64,000 nt of DNA from Sandaracinaceae bacterium. Its GTDB lineage: Bacteria; Myxococcota_A; Polyangia; Polyangiales; Houyiibacteriaceae. The DNA lies in assembly GCA_020633075.1 (NCBI GenBank), contig JACKEI010000002.1, positions 248,001 through 312,000 of the forward strand, in the 5' to 3' direction. Below the pieces are notes generated by a model. It did not search any database, had not been told where the DNA came from, and worked only from the letters and a program-made list of their open reading frames with translations. This document shows positions 51,705 through 59,275 of the stretch, piece after piece; position 1 is the first letter of the stretch; each line of letters begins with the position of its first letter. Position numbers and translations under genes: made by a program.

Positions 51705-52052
51705 TCAGTGCGTGGTGCGGGGGGGCAGGAACTGCTTCATGCGCCCGGCGAGCGCGACGTTCCCCTGTACACGTAGGTCACGGACCATGTAGGCGAGCGT
51801 CCCGTCCAGCTCTCCGTTGGTCATGTCCACGAACTTGCGCGCGTCCATGCGCAGGGTCAGCGTCGGGCGCTCGGCCATGCCCTGGGAGATCTCGATCAGC
51901 TGTCCGCCGCGGACCCGGACGAACCACTGGCCGCCCGTCTCGCCCGACAGCTCGTACTGCAGGGTGGCGCTCACTCCACGGGCCTCATGCGGAACGAAGC
52001 GCTCGTCGAGCGTGTCGAAGTACTCTCGTGTATCGCGTACCATGCCCGTCAT
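51705..52052 (-). CDS. SCP2-like sterol-carrier domain protein
   Basis: ATG at 52052 (MTGMVRDTREYFDTLDERF) or 52043; about 115 residues. A single SCP2-type fold: ATLQYELSGETGGQWFVRVR, GGQLIEISQGMAERPTLTL, MDARKFVDMTNGELDG then AYMVRDLRVQGNVALAGRMK. The last segment is the usual G-x(2)-Q-V-x-G-(D/N)-x-x-x-A-x-x-(M/L) motif. It binds hydrophobic ligands such as sterols or acyl-CoA. First gene of the operon, with a double KstR-like operator 20 bases upstream, so it should be the most directly controlled gene. Confidence 0.8.
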   Translation of the reverse strand: MTGMVRDTREYFDTLDERFVPHEARGVSATLQYELSGETGGQWFVRVRGGQLIEISQGMAERPTLTLRMDARKFVDMTNGELDGTLAYMVRDLRVQGNVALAGRMKQFLPPRTTH

Positions 52053-52071
52053 GTCAGTCTCCGGTCGCCAG

Positions 52072-52099
52072 CTAGAACGTGTTCTAGTACTTGTTCTAG
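52072..52099. promoter_or_regulatory. Double KstR-like operator (two overlapping palindromes)
   Basis: Site 1 is CTAGAAC-GT-GTTCTAG (52072-52087) with perfect arms. Site 2 is CTAGTAC-TT-GTTCTAG (52084-52099), with one mismatch. They share CTAG, and their centres lie 12 bases apart. Both fit TNNAACNNGTTNNA or nearly so. They lie between the SCP2 start (52052) and the divergent kinase start (52203), and the -10 box predicted for the operon falls inside site 2. Confidence 0.8.
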
Positions 52100-52121
52100 T
52101 TGGTCCCATCCGACACGTCAA
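52093..52121 (-). promoter_or_regulatory. Candidate promoter of the sterol-type operon
   Basis: On the minus strand TTGACG (52121-52116) is followed after 17 bases by TAGAAC (52098-52093), a 4/6 match to TATAAT. The -10 lies in the right arm of the second palindrome, so a bound repressor would block RNA polymerase. Prediction from motif and spacing only. Confidence 0.5.
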
Positions 52122-52202
52122 GACCTCATCCGCGCCGATGTTTACGATTTGTAACCGAGCGCGTTCGGCCCGGTGTCGGCGCGCTGGGCGGAGCCCGCGA
52201 GA

Positions 52203-54005
52203 ATGACGGAGGATCTCGTCGCGCTTCGGCGCACCCTGTTGGCGGAGGGTCTCGACGAGGACGCGGATGCCCACAGCTCGTTGGGGCGTGGCTTGCCGTC
52301 GAGGCTCACGCCGCGTCCGAGCGAGCTTCCCGCCGCGCGGCTCGCTACCACGGCCGACTCGGACTACGTGCTGGACTACGTGCTCGGCGAGGGGGGCATG
52401 GCCACCGTGTGGCTCGCACGCCAGCGTGCTCTGTCCCGCGAAGTGGCGATCAAGCGCGCGCACTCGCCCAGCGAGAGCGGCGGGCGGCAGCTGCTGCACG
52501 AGGCCGTGATCACCGGGCAGCTGGAGCACCCCAACATCGTCCCCGTCCACGCCGTCGTGCACGACGCCGAGGGGCCGGCGGTGGTCATGAAGCGAGTCAG
52601 CGGGCGCACCTGGGACGAGCTCATCGACCTGCGTGAGCCGCTGGAGCGGCACATCGAGATCGCGCTCCAGGTCTGTCAGGCCTGCGCCTTCGCCCACAGC
52701 CGCGGGGTCCTCCACCGCGACATCAAGCCCGACAACGTCATGATCGGCGACTTCGGCGAGGTCTACCTCCTGGACTGGGGGGTGGCGCTGCGCATGGAAG
52801 ACGGCGAGGTCGCCAAGCTGGCCGGGACGCCGGCATACATGGCGCCGGAGATGACGCGGGCGCGGTGCGACGTACGCTCCGACGTGTTCCTGCTCGGGGC
52901 GAGCCTGCACCACGCCGTCACGGGTGAGCCGCGCCATCGCGGCTCCACCATGCTGGAAGCCGTGGCGGCTGCCATGCGCTGCGTGCCGTACGTTTACGGG
53001 CCGGAGGTTCCCCCGGAGCTCGCGGCCATCCTGTCAAAGGCTTGCGCGCGGGACCCGGACGCGCGCTACGCCACGGTCAGCGAGCTTCGCGCGGCCTTGC
53101 TCGCGTTCCGAGAGCATCGCGCGGCGTCGCGGCTGGTGGCGCTAGGCCGCGCGCGCGCGCAGCAGCTCGCCGAGCTGGCCACCGACCCACAGCGCGCTGA
53201 CTACAGCCGCGCGCAGGCGCTGTTCACGGAGACCCGCTTCGCCTTCGAGCAGGCGCGCGAGATCTGGCCGGAGCATCCGGACGCCAACGAAGGTCACAGC
53301 GCCGTCGTTGGGCAGATGGTGCGCTTCGAGCTCGCGCTCGACCACGTGGACGCGGCCCTCGCGCTCTTCGAGTCGCTTCCCCCCGGGAGCCGCGCGCGCG
53401 ACGAGCTCGTCGAGCAGGTGGAAGCGCGCCGCCTCCAGAACCTCGAGCGCGCCTCGCGCGCCATGGCCCTCGAGCGCGACCAAGACCGAACCTTCGGCGC
53501 CGCCCAGCGCACCCGCGCCGCGCTGGTCTTGGCCGCAGGCGTCCTGGTGCTCACGCTCGGGCTCTTCGTGCAGCGCCTCGACCGGCCCGCCTTTCAGCCG
53601 ACCACCGAGCGGCTGGCGCTGGTGGGCGCCGGCGTGCTCGCGGTCATGAGCGTCGTGATCTTCGCGTGGCGGCGTCGCGGGGCGTTCAACCTCGTGAACC
53701 TGCGCATCGCGCAGATCTGCCTGGGGACGCTCACGCTGAGCTTGCTCCAGCGCATCACCGGGCACCTGGCGCACAGCTCACCGGCGGCCGTTCTCCTGAC
53801 CGACGCCTTCCTCCTCACCGGTGGCGGGCTCGCGCTCTCGGTGTTCCACCGCGGGGGTCCGGGCTTGGCGGCCCTGAGCCTGGGCGTGGCGTTCGTCGGC
53901 GCGCTTCAGCCCGCCATCATCGACGAGCTGTTCATCGGGCTCTCGGTCGCGGTGCCCGTCGGGGCGCTCGCACTCGCCTGGTACAGCCGGCGGGCCGCGC
54001 GCTGA
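52203..54005 (+). CDS. Membrane-bound Ser/Thr protein kinase
   Basis: ATG at 52203 (MTEDLVALRRTLLAEGL) is preferred to a start ten codons earlier. About 600 residues. Kinase domain (about 60-310): YVLGEGGMATVWLARQ, REVAIKRAH, VLHRDIKPDNVMI (about 171-178), LLDWGVALR (DFG is DWG, seen in some active bacterial kinases), GTPAYMAPE and DVRSDVFLLGA. A helical, tetratricopeptide-like region follows (about 340-430), then about six hydrophobic helices to the end (RTRAALVLAAGVLVLTLGLF, LALVGAGVLAVMSVVIF, AALSLGVAFVGA). The membrane part may be a sensor. It is divergent from the SCP2 operon and shares its control region. Confidence 0.88.
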   Translation: MTEDLVALRRTLLAEGLDEDADAHSSLGRGLPSRLTPRPSELPAARLATTADSDYVLDYVLGEGGMATVWLARQRALSREVAIKRAHSPSESGGRQLLHEAVITGQLEHPNIVPVHAVVHDAEGPAVVMKRVSGRTWDELIDLREPLERHIEIALQVCQACAFAHSRGVLHRDIKPDNVMIGDFGEVYLLDWGVALRMEDGEVAKLAGTPAYMAPEMTRARCDVRSDVFLLGASLHHAVTGEPRHRGSTMLEAVAAAMRCVPYVYGPEVPPELAAILSKACARDPDARYATVSELRAALLAFREHRAASRLVALGRARAQQLAELATDPQRADYSRAQALFTETRFAFEQAREIWPEHPDANEGHSAVVGQMVRFELALDHVDAALALFESLPPGSRARDELVEQVEARRLQNLERASRAMALERDQDRTFGAAQRTRAALVLAAGVLVLTLGLFVQRLDRPAFQPTTERLALVGAGVLAVMSVVIFAWRRRGAFNLVNLRIAQICLGTLTLSLLQRITGHLAHSSPAAVLLTDAFLLTGGGLALSVFHRGGPGLAALSLGVAFVGALQPAIIDELFIGLSVAVPVGALALAWYSRRAAR

Positions 54006-54023
54006 GAGGCGTAAGGTCCGGGG

Positions 54024-55211
54024 TCAGCCGAAGGCGCGCTCGAGCACGGCCAGAGCGTCTTCGTAGCGCACCTCACGGGGGTTCATGATCAGCGTGCCGT
54101 CGTCGATCGCGAGCTGGGCGATCTGAGGGAGCTGCGCCCGCTGAACCTTGCCGGTCTCCGCCAACGTGCGGGGGAGCTTGGCCTGTTCGTAGAGCTGGTC
54201 ACGCATGGTCCGCAGCCGCGCGATGGCCGCGGTGGCGCGCAGGTCCGGTCGCGTGGCGGCGTAGGTCTCGGCGCCCGCCAGCGGCAGCAGCAGCTCGCCG
54301 ATGGCTTCTCGCCGGGTGTCGAGGTTGTACTCGAGCACGTACGGCAGGAACACGCTCATGCAGACCCCATGGGGCACGTGGCAGAGAGCCCCAGTGGAGT
54401 GCCCGAGGGAGTGCACCAGGCCGACCATGCTGTTGGAGAACGCCACCCCCGCCATGGTCGCCGCCAGCGCGAGCTCGAGGCGCCGCTGCGCGTTGCTGGG
54501 GTCGTCCAACAGGGGCACCAAGTGCTCGCTGATCTTGCGGATGGCCGCCGTGGCGTACGCGTCGCTGAGCGGGTTCTTCGCGAGGCACAGGAAGGACTCC
54601 ACCGCGTGCGTCATCGCGTCCATGCCCGTGGCGGCGGTGAACAAGGGCGGCAGCCCCAAGGTGAGCCGCGGGTCCAGCACAGCCGCGTCGGGCATGAGGA
54701 AGGGCGACATGAAGGGCAGCTTGGCGCCCGACTGGGAGTCGCGAATGACCGCCACGCTGGTCGCCTCGGAGCCCGTGCCGCTGGTCGTGGGCAGCACGAA
54801 GAGGGGGCGCAGGCGACGCTTGACCACGCCGGTCCCAGCGTACGCGTGCAGGTCGTCGCCTCCCTCGGAGACCAGGATGTTCACGGCCTTGGCGGTGTCG
54901 ATGACCGAGCCGCCGCCGAGGGCGATGAGGGAGTCGCAGCCTGCCGCGCGGTAGTGTCGGGCGATGGCCGCGACGACGTCCGTGCCGGAGTCTGGCGGGA
55001 CGTCGTCGTAGACCGGCGGCGGGGCGCTGCCCGCGTGGAGGATGGCGCCCAGCACCACGTCCACCAGCCCCGCGCCGCGCACGCCCTTGTCGGTGATGAT
55101 CAAGGGCTTGGTCGCTCCGAGAGCGGCGAGCTCATAGGGCACGTGGTCGAGCGCGGCGGCGCCAGCGACGATCTTGACGGGACAGAAGAACTCGAAGAAG
55201 GGCTGGCTCAT
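54024..55211 (-). CDS. Iron-containing alcohol dehydrogenase
   Basis: 395 residues. The ATG at 55211 overlaps the stop of the SCP2-like gene by four bases. Group III Fe-ADH features: LITDKGVRGAGLVD, ALGGGSVIDTAKA (cofactor loop), LPTTSGTGSEATSVAVI, ATGMDAMTHAVESFL and HSLGHSTGALCHVPHG. These supply the Asp and three His that bind iron. It oxidises or reduces primary alcohols, aldehydes or 4-hydroxyacids with NAD(P)H. Coupling to an SCP2-like protein suggests a lipophilic or CoA-linked substrate; that is inference. Confidence 0.9.
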   Translation of the reverse strand: MSQPFFEFFCPVKIVAGAAALDHVPYELAALGATKPLIITDKGVRGAGLVDVVLGAILHAGSAPPPVYDDVPPDSGTDVVAAIARHYRAAGCDSLIALGGGSVIDTAKAVNILVSEGGDDLHAYAGTGVVKRRLRPLFVLPTTSGTGSEATSVAVIRDSQSGAKLPFMSPFLMPDAAVLDPRLTLGLPPLFTAATGMDAMTHAVESFLCLAKNPLSDAYATAAIRKISEHLVPLLDDPSNAQRRLELALAATMAGVAFSNSMVGLVHSLGHSTGALCHVPHGVCMSVFLPYVLEYNLDTRREAIGELLLPLAGAETYAATRPDLRATAAIARLRTMRDQLYEQAKLPRTLAETGKVQRAQLPQIAQLAIDDGTLIMNPREVRYEDALAVLERAFG

Positions 55212-55762
55212 TGGACTCGACCTCGGGCGGCGTTCTTGGCGGCGACGCCGTAGTAGCGCGCTGCAAGTGGCAGGCGCTCGGCGGGTGGGATGTAGGGAAC
55301 GGACTTGAGGGCACGGGACGCGATGGGCCCCGGCAGGGTGACGGCTTCCATACGATCCAGGCAGCGCGTCATGCGCATGGCCAACGCGGTGTCGCCGTGC
55401 ACCACGAGGCGCCCGCGCGCGAAGGCGAGGGCGGTGCTCTCCTGGAAAGAGACCACCAGGAAGGCCACGCCCACGTGCTTGAACACGATGTCCAAGGTGG
55501 GCCGCGCAGGGCTGGTGGGGTCGAGGTGCACCAGCTGGTCACCGCGGCGCGCCAGCCGCACCTGCGCGTCCGTGCCGAACACCGTCATCGCGAAGACGAG
55601 ATCCACGGGGAGCGTGGCGACCTCTCGCTGGACGACGGGGTCGACTTCGCTGCCGGCCTCCAGCAAGCCGCCCAGGATGGGCAGCATCGTGCGGGTGAAC
55701 GCCAGCTGGGCGCGGTAGTGCGGGCGGGCGGCGCTCTCGCGAGGGGCAGGGAAGGAAGACAT
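55208..55762 (-). CDS. SCP2-like lipid-binding protein
   Basis: 184 residues with an ATG start. The central part resembles an SCP2 fold: VDLVFAMTVFGTDAQVRL, VHLDPTSPARPTLDI then FKHVGVAFLVVSF, ARGRLVVHGDTALAMRMTR. The G-R-L-x-V-x-G-D-x-A-L-A-M-R ending is the common SCP2 motif. The flanks are not recognised. It is stop-start coupled to the Fe-ADH and divergent from the ClpB-like operon. It could deliver or hold a hydrophobic substrate for the dehydrogenase. SCP2 assignment is from motif pattern only. Confidence 0.55.
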   Translation of the reverse strand: MSSFPAPRESAARPHYRAQLAFTRTMLPILGGLLEAGSEVDPVVQREVATLPVDLVFAMTVFGTDAQVRLARRGDQLVHLDPTSPARPTLDIVFKHVGVAFLVVSFQESTALAFARGRLVVHGDTALAMRMTRCLDRMEAVTLPGPIASRALKSVPYIPPAERLPLAARYYGVAAKNAARGRVQ

Positions 55763-55894
55763 GCGGGCAGTAGCGTACGAGCTAGCGCCGCTCCGGGCGA
55801 GCGATTCGTGGGTCGATTGCGAACGCGACCTCGTCTAGACGGACGGTCACAACGGAGCCCCACGCGCGAGCAGGATCCGTATGATGTGCGCGCC

Positions 55895-58800
55895 ATGGAC
55901 GCCGTCCCGCCACGCAGCCTGCGCACGCTGATTGCCATTCACGAGGAGGCGAGCGGCGCGTGCGTGGTCTATCCGGTCATGAGGCCGGAGTGGGCGGCCT
56001 TCGGTCCGCGGGGGGACGCCATGGAGGAGCTGCGGCTCTTTCTGGAGGCGCAGCTCGCGACGCTGCCCGCGCCCGACGTCGCGCACCTCCACCTCCCGCC
56101 GGACAGCGCAGGGCAGCTTGTGGACGTCGTGCTCGCGCGCGAGGACCTGCCGCACGCCTTGCGCAGCCAGCACGAGGTGACGTTCCCGTGCGCGCTCATC
56201 CCGCGCGGGAGCGCGCACTGGGTCATCATTCTCCCGCTCGCCCACTCGTTCTATGTCGAGCGCGGTGAGCCCATCGAGCCTGCCATCCGCGCCGAGACCC
56301 AGCGCTTGGTGCGCGCGATGGAGCTCACTCCGGCGCAGTGGCTGACGCTCTTGCCCGCGCCGCTGGTGTCCATCGACGTCATCGAGGTCACGCTCGCCGA
56401 GCGAGGCGAGCTGCGCGGCACAGCAGCAGGGCTGGCGCGCAAGCTGACCCGCAACGCCGAGCGGCGCGCAGCCCGCGACATGCTGAACCACGTCGGACGC
56501 CCGCTGCACGGTACCCGGACGGCCGAGCGTCCATTCGTGGGGCGGCCTCAGGAGCTGGCCGCGCTGGCCGCGCTGCTGGCTGCCCCAAAGCGCAGCGGTG
56601 TGGTCCTGGTGGGGGCTGAGGGGACCGGTAAGAGCGCGCTCTTCCACGCCTGGCTGCGGGGCAGCGGTGAGGCTGCCGGTCGTCTCGTGTGGGCCACCTC
56701 GGGCGCTCAGCTGATCGCTGGCCAGAGCGGGCTCGGCCAGTGGCAAGAGCGGCTGCGCCGCGTGCTCGAGGCGGCGGAGCGTCTGGACGCGATACTGTAC
56801 TTCGACGACCTCGCCGACCTCTTCGGCGACAAGGCGGGTGGCTTCGTGGACCTCGCCTCGGGGGTCAAGCCCTTCGTCGACGACGGGCGCGTGCGCATTG
56901 TGGGCGAGCTCAGCAACGAGCTGCTGGACGAGCTGCGTCAGCGCGACCCCAGCTTCCTGGCCCTCTTTCACGTCATCGCGCTGCCCCCCATGTCGCGCGA
57001 CGAGGCGGCGGCCGCGCTGCACGCGCGAGTGGAGAGCGACACCCGCCGCGCTGGGAACGCGCCCGATGCGCCGCTGCTTCGCCCGGAGACCGAGCGCGTC
57101 ATCCTCGCGCTGACGGAGCGCTTCGTGCCCTACCGCGCCTTCCCGGGGAAGGCGCTGCGCCTCTACGAGGAGGTGGTGTCGTCGGCGCGCAGGGTGGATC
57201 CCGGCGGCACGACCAGCATCGACCCGGAGCAGGCCTACGGCACGTTCAGTGGTGTCACGGGGGTCCCGCGCTTCCTCCTCGACCCAGGGCGCGCGCTCGG
57301 TGCGGATCGCTTGCGTGCGCGCCTGCGCGCGCGCGTCATCGGGCAGGAAGCGGCCGTGGAGCGCGTCCTCGAGACCCTGGGCGTCCTCAAAGCTTCGCTC
57401 TCCCCCGGGGAGAAGCCCCTCGCGAGCTTCCTCTTCGTCGGCCCGACCGGCGTGGGCAAGACGGAGCTCGCGCGCGCCCTGGCTGCGGAGATCTTCGGGG
57501 ATGCGGGGCACATCATCCGCTTCGACATGAGCGAGTACACGGACCCGAGCGCGGCGGAGAGGCTCATCCGGGGCAGCGACTCGCGCGAGGGGGCGCTCAC
57601 ACGCGAGGTCCGTCGCAAGCCCTTCGGCGTGGTGTTGTTGGACGAGCTCGAGAAGGCCGACCCCAGCGTCTTCGACCTGCTGCTGCAGGTGTGCGGCGAG
57701 GGGCGTCTGACCGACGCTCGCGGCCGCACGGCGTACTTCAACAACGTGATCCTCATCATGACCAGCAACCTCGGCGCCCAGCACCGCGCGCGCGCCCCCC
57801 TCGGCATCGGGGCCCGCACGCCCAGCGACGCCGAGCACTACGACGCGGCGGTGGAGGCCCGCTTCCGGCCCGAGTTCGTCAACCGCATCGACCGAGTGGT
57901 GCCCTTCTCGGCGCTCGACGCGGAGCAGATGCGCGCGGTGACGCGCCTCATGGTCGAGAAGCTCGCGGCGCGCAGGGGCTTCCGCGACGCGCGCGCCACG
58001 TTGGAGGTCTCCAACGCAGCCATCGAGGCGCTGGCGCAGGCCGGGCACGACCCCGCGTACGGCGCGCGTGGCATGCGCCGCTTCCTGGACGAGGCGCTGG
58101 CGGCCCCTCTGGCCCGCCTCATCGGAGAGCTGGGCGAGCTCTGGGACGGCGCCCGGCTGCGCGTCCAGGCGCGGGACGAGCGCGGCGCCGAGAGCGCTCC
58201 ACACGAGGCCGCGCGCATCCATGGGATGACGACGGACCGGCTGCACGTCGACGCGTTTCGCGGGGACCGCGCGGGCGCGCGGCGCGACCTGGGCGTCATT
58301 GCGCAGTTCTCGCGCCTGCGGCGAGATGCGGATGCCTGGTTTGCCCTGCCCAGCGTCGAGGCGCTGCTGCAGCGTCGACGCTTCCTCACCATGCAGCTGG
58401 CGCATACCAGCGCGCGCACGGTCAGCGGGCCCATCGGCGCCCGGCTCGCGCGCGACATCGGCCGCCTCGGCCAGCCCCTCGCCGAGCTCGAAGCCGTGGC
58501 GGAGGAGGTGCGGGTGTACGAGGAGCTGCTGCTCGGGGCTCTGTGGGAGGGCGGCGACGAGAGCGCCGAGATCGACCAGGGGCTGTGCGAGCAGCTCCGC
58601 CAGCGCTTGCTGTGCGCTGGAGTGCGCGCGTCGATGACCGACGAGCCCGTGGACCGCGCCTCCGTGTTCGTGCAAGAGCGTGACCTGCACGGCGCCGCGA
58701 CGGAGTGGCTCTCGGGCCTCGTGCACGAGTGCCGGCGCCGCGGCTGGAAGCTGTGGGCCTTTCCAGCGCGCGCCATGACGGGGGTCACGGTCACGGACCC

Positions 58801-59275
58801 GCCGGGCTCGCGGCCCGCGCACCTCTTCGCGCCCGCCGTCGACGGGGCGGAGCTGCTGCGCTTGCTCCAGTGCTCACCCCGCCGCGCGGCCTCGCTGGTG
58901 CTGAGCATCAGCGGCCCCCTCGTCGGAAACTACCTGTACGCCGAGCGCGGGCTGCACCGCTTGGTGGCCGACGGCGACGGAGCGCCGCTGCGGCACTTCG
59001 AGGTCACCTTCGTCATCGCGGAGGCACCGCCGAGCGCGGCGACCCTCGCGCGCCTGGTGGAGGCGCCCTTCGATCCCCGCGGTGCGCTGCGCCTCGAGCC
59101 GGCCGCGCGCGTGGTGGACCGCGCTCGGCGCACGGTGCAGGCGGACGAGGAGCGGGTGCAGCTGCCTGCGGGAGACTACTGGGAGCACATCGATCACATC
59201 CTCGGCGCGCTGCTGCTGCGTGAGCAGCGGCGTGCGCGCGTAGAGCACGAGCGCGACTCGGAGGAGCTGGCGTGA
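55895..59275 (+). CDS. ClpB-like double AAA+ ATPase with C-terminal PCRF-like domain (1)
   Basis: ATG at 55895 (or GTG 55886); about 1126 residues. Residues 1-200 are an unknown domain. AAA+ 1: VGAEGTGKSALF (about 238), AGQSGLGQWQERL (the ClpB pore-loop place, without Tyr), ILYFDDLADLFG (Walker B as DD). AAA+ 2: VGPTGVGKTE (about 515), VVLLDELEKA (about 579), PEFVNRIDRVV (Arg finger) and YGARGMRRFL (sensor 2). It lacks the GYVG pore loop: the segment reads RLIRGSDSREGALT. From ~820 a helical lead-in is followed by WLSGLVHECRRRGWKLWAF and LVGNYLYAERGLHRLV (~1008-1023), as in the PCRF domain of RF2 (E-x-GVHRLV). No GGQ domain follows. First of three overlapping genes. Confidence 0.8.
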   Translation: MDAVPPRSLRTLIAIHEEASGACVVYPVMRPEWAAFGPRGDAMEELRLFLEAQLATLPAPDVAHLHLPPDSAGQLVDVVLAREDLPHALRSQHEVTFPCALIPRGSAHWVIILPLAHSFYVERGEPIEPAIRAETQRLVRAMELTPAQWLTLLPAPLVSIDVIEVTLAERGELRGTAAGLARKLTRNAERRAARDMLNHVGRPLHGTRTAERPFVGRPQELAALAALLAAPKRSGVVLVGAEGTGKSALFHAWLRGSGEAAGRLVWATSGAQLIAGQSGLGQWQERLRRVLEAAERLDAILYFDDLADLFGDKAGGFVDLASGVKPFVDDGRVRIVGELSNELLDELRQRDPSFLALFHVIALPPMSRDEAAAALHARVESDTRRAGNAPDAPLLRPETERVILALTERFVPYRAFPGKALRLYEEVVSSARRVDPGGTTSIDPEQAYGTFSGVTGVPRFLLDPGRALGADRLRARLRARVIGQEAAVERVLETLGVLKASLSPGEKPLASFLFVGPTGVGKTELARALAAEIFGDAGHIIRFDMSEYTDPSAAERLIRGSDSREGALTREVRRKPFGVVLLDELEKADPSVFDLLLQVCGEGRLTDARGRTAYFNNVILIMTSNLGAQHRARAPLGIGARTPSDAEHYDAAVEARFRPEFVNRIDRVVPFSALDAEQMRAVTRLMVEKLAARRGFRDARATLEVSNAAIEALAQAGHDPAYGARGMRRFLDEALAAPLARLIGELGELWDGARLRVQARDERGAESAPHEAARIHGMTTDRLHVDAFRGDRAGARRDLGVIAQFSRLRRDADAWFALPSVEALLQRRRFLTMQLAHTSARTVSGPIGARLARDIGRLGQPLAELEAVAEEVRVYEELLLGALWEGGDESAEIDQGLCEQLRQRLLCAGVRASMTDEPVDRASVFVQERDLHGAATEWLSGLVHECRRRGWKLWAFPARAMTGVTVTDPPGSRPAHLFAPAVDGAELLRLLQCSPRRAASLVLSISGPLVGNYLYAERGLHRLVADGDGAPLRHFEVTFVIAEAPPSAATLARLVEAPFDPRGALRLEPAARVVDRARRTVQADEERVQLPAGDYWEHIDHILGALLLREQRRARVEHERDSEELA

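Noticed and set aside
55211..55894. Upstream extension of ClpB-like protein 1
   Set aside because: It is antisense to the SCP2-like gene and has no domain; the start near 55895 fits.
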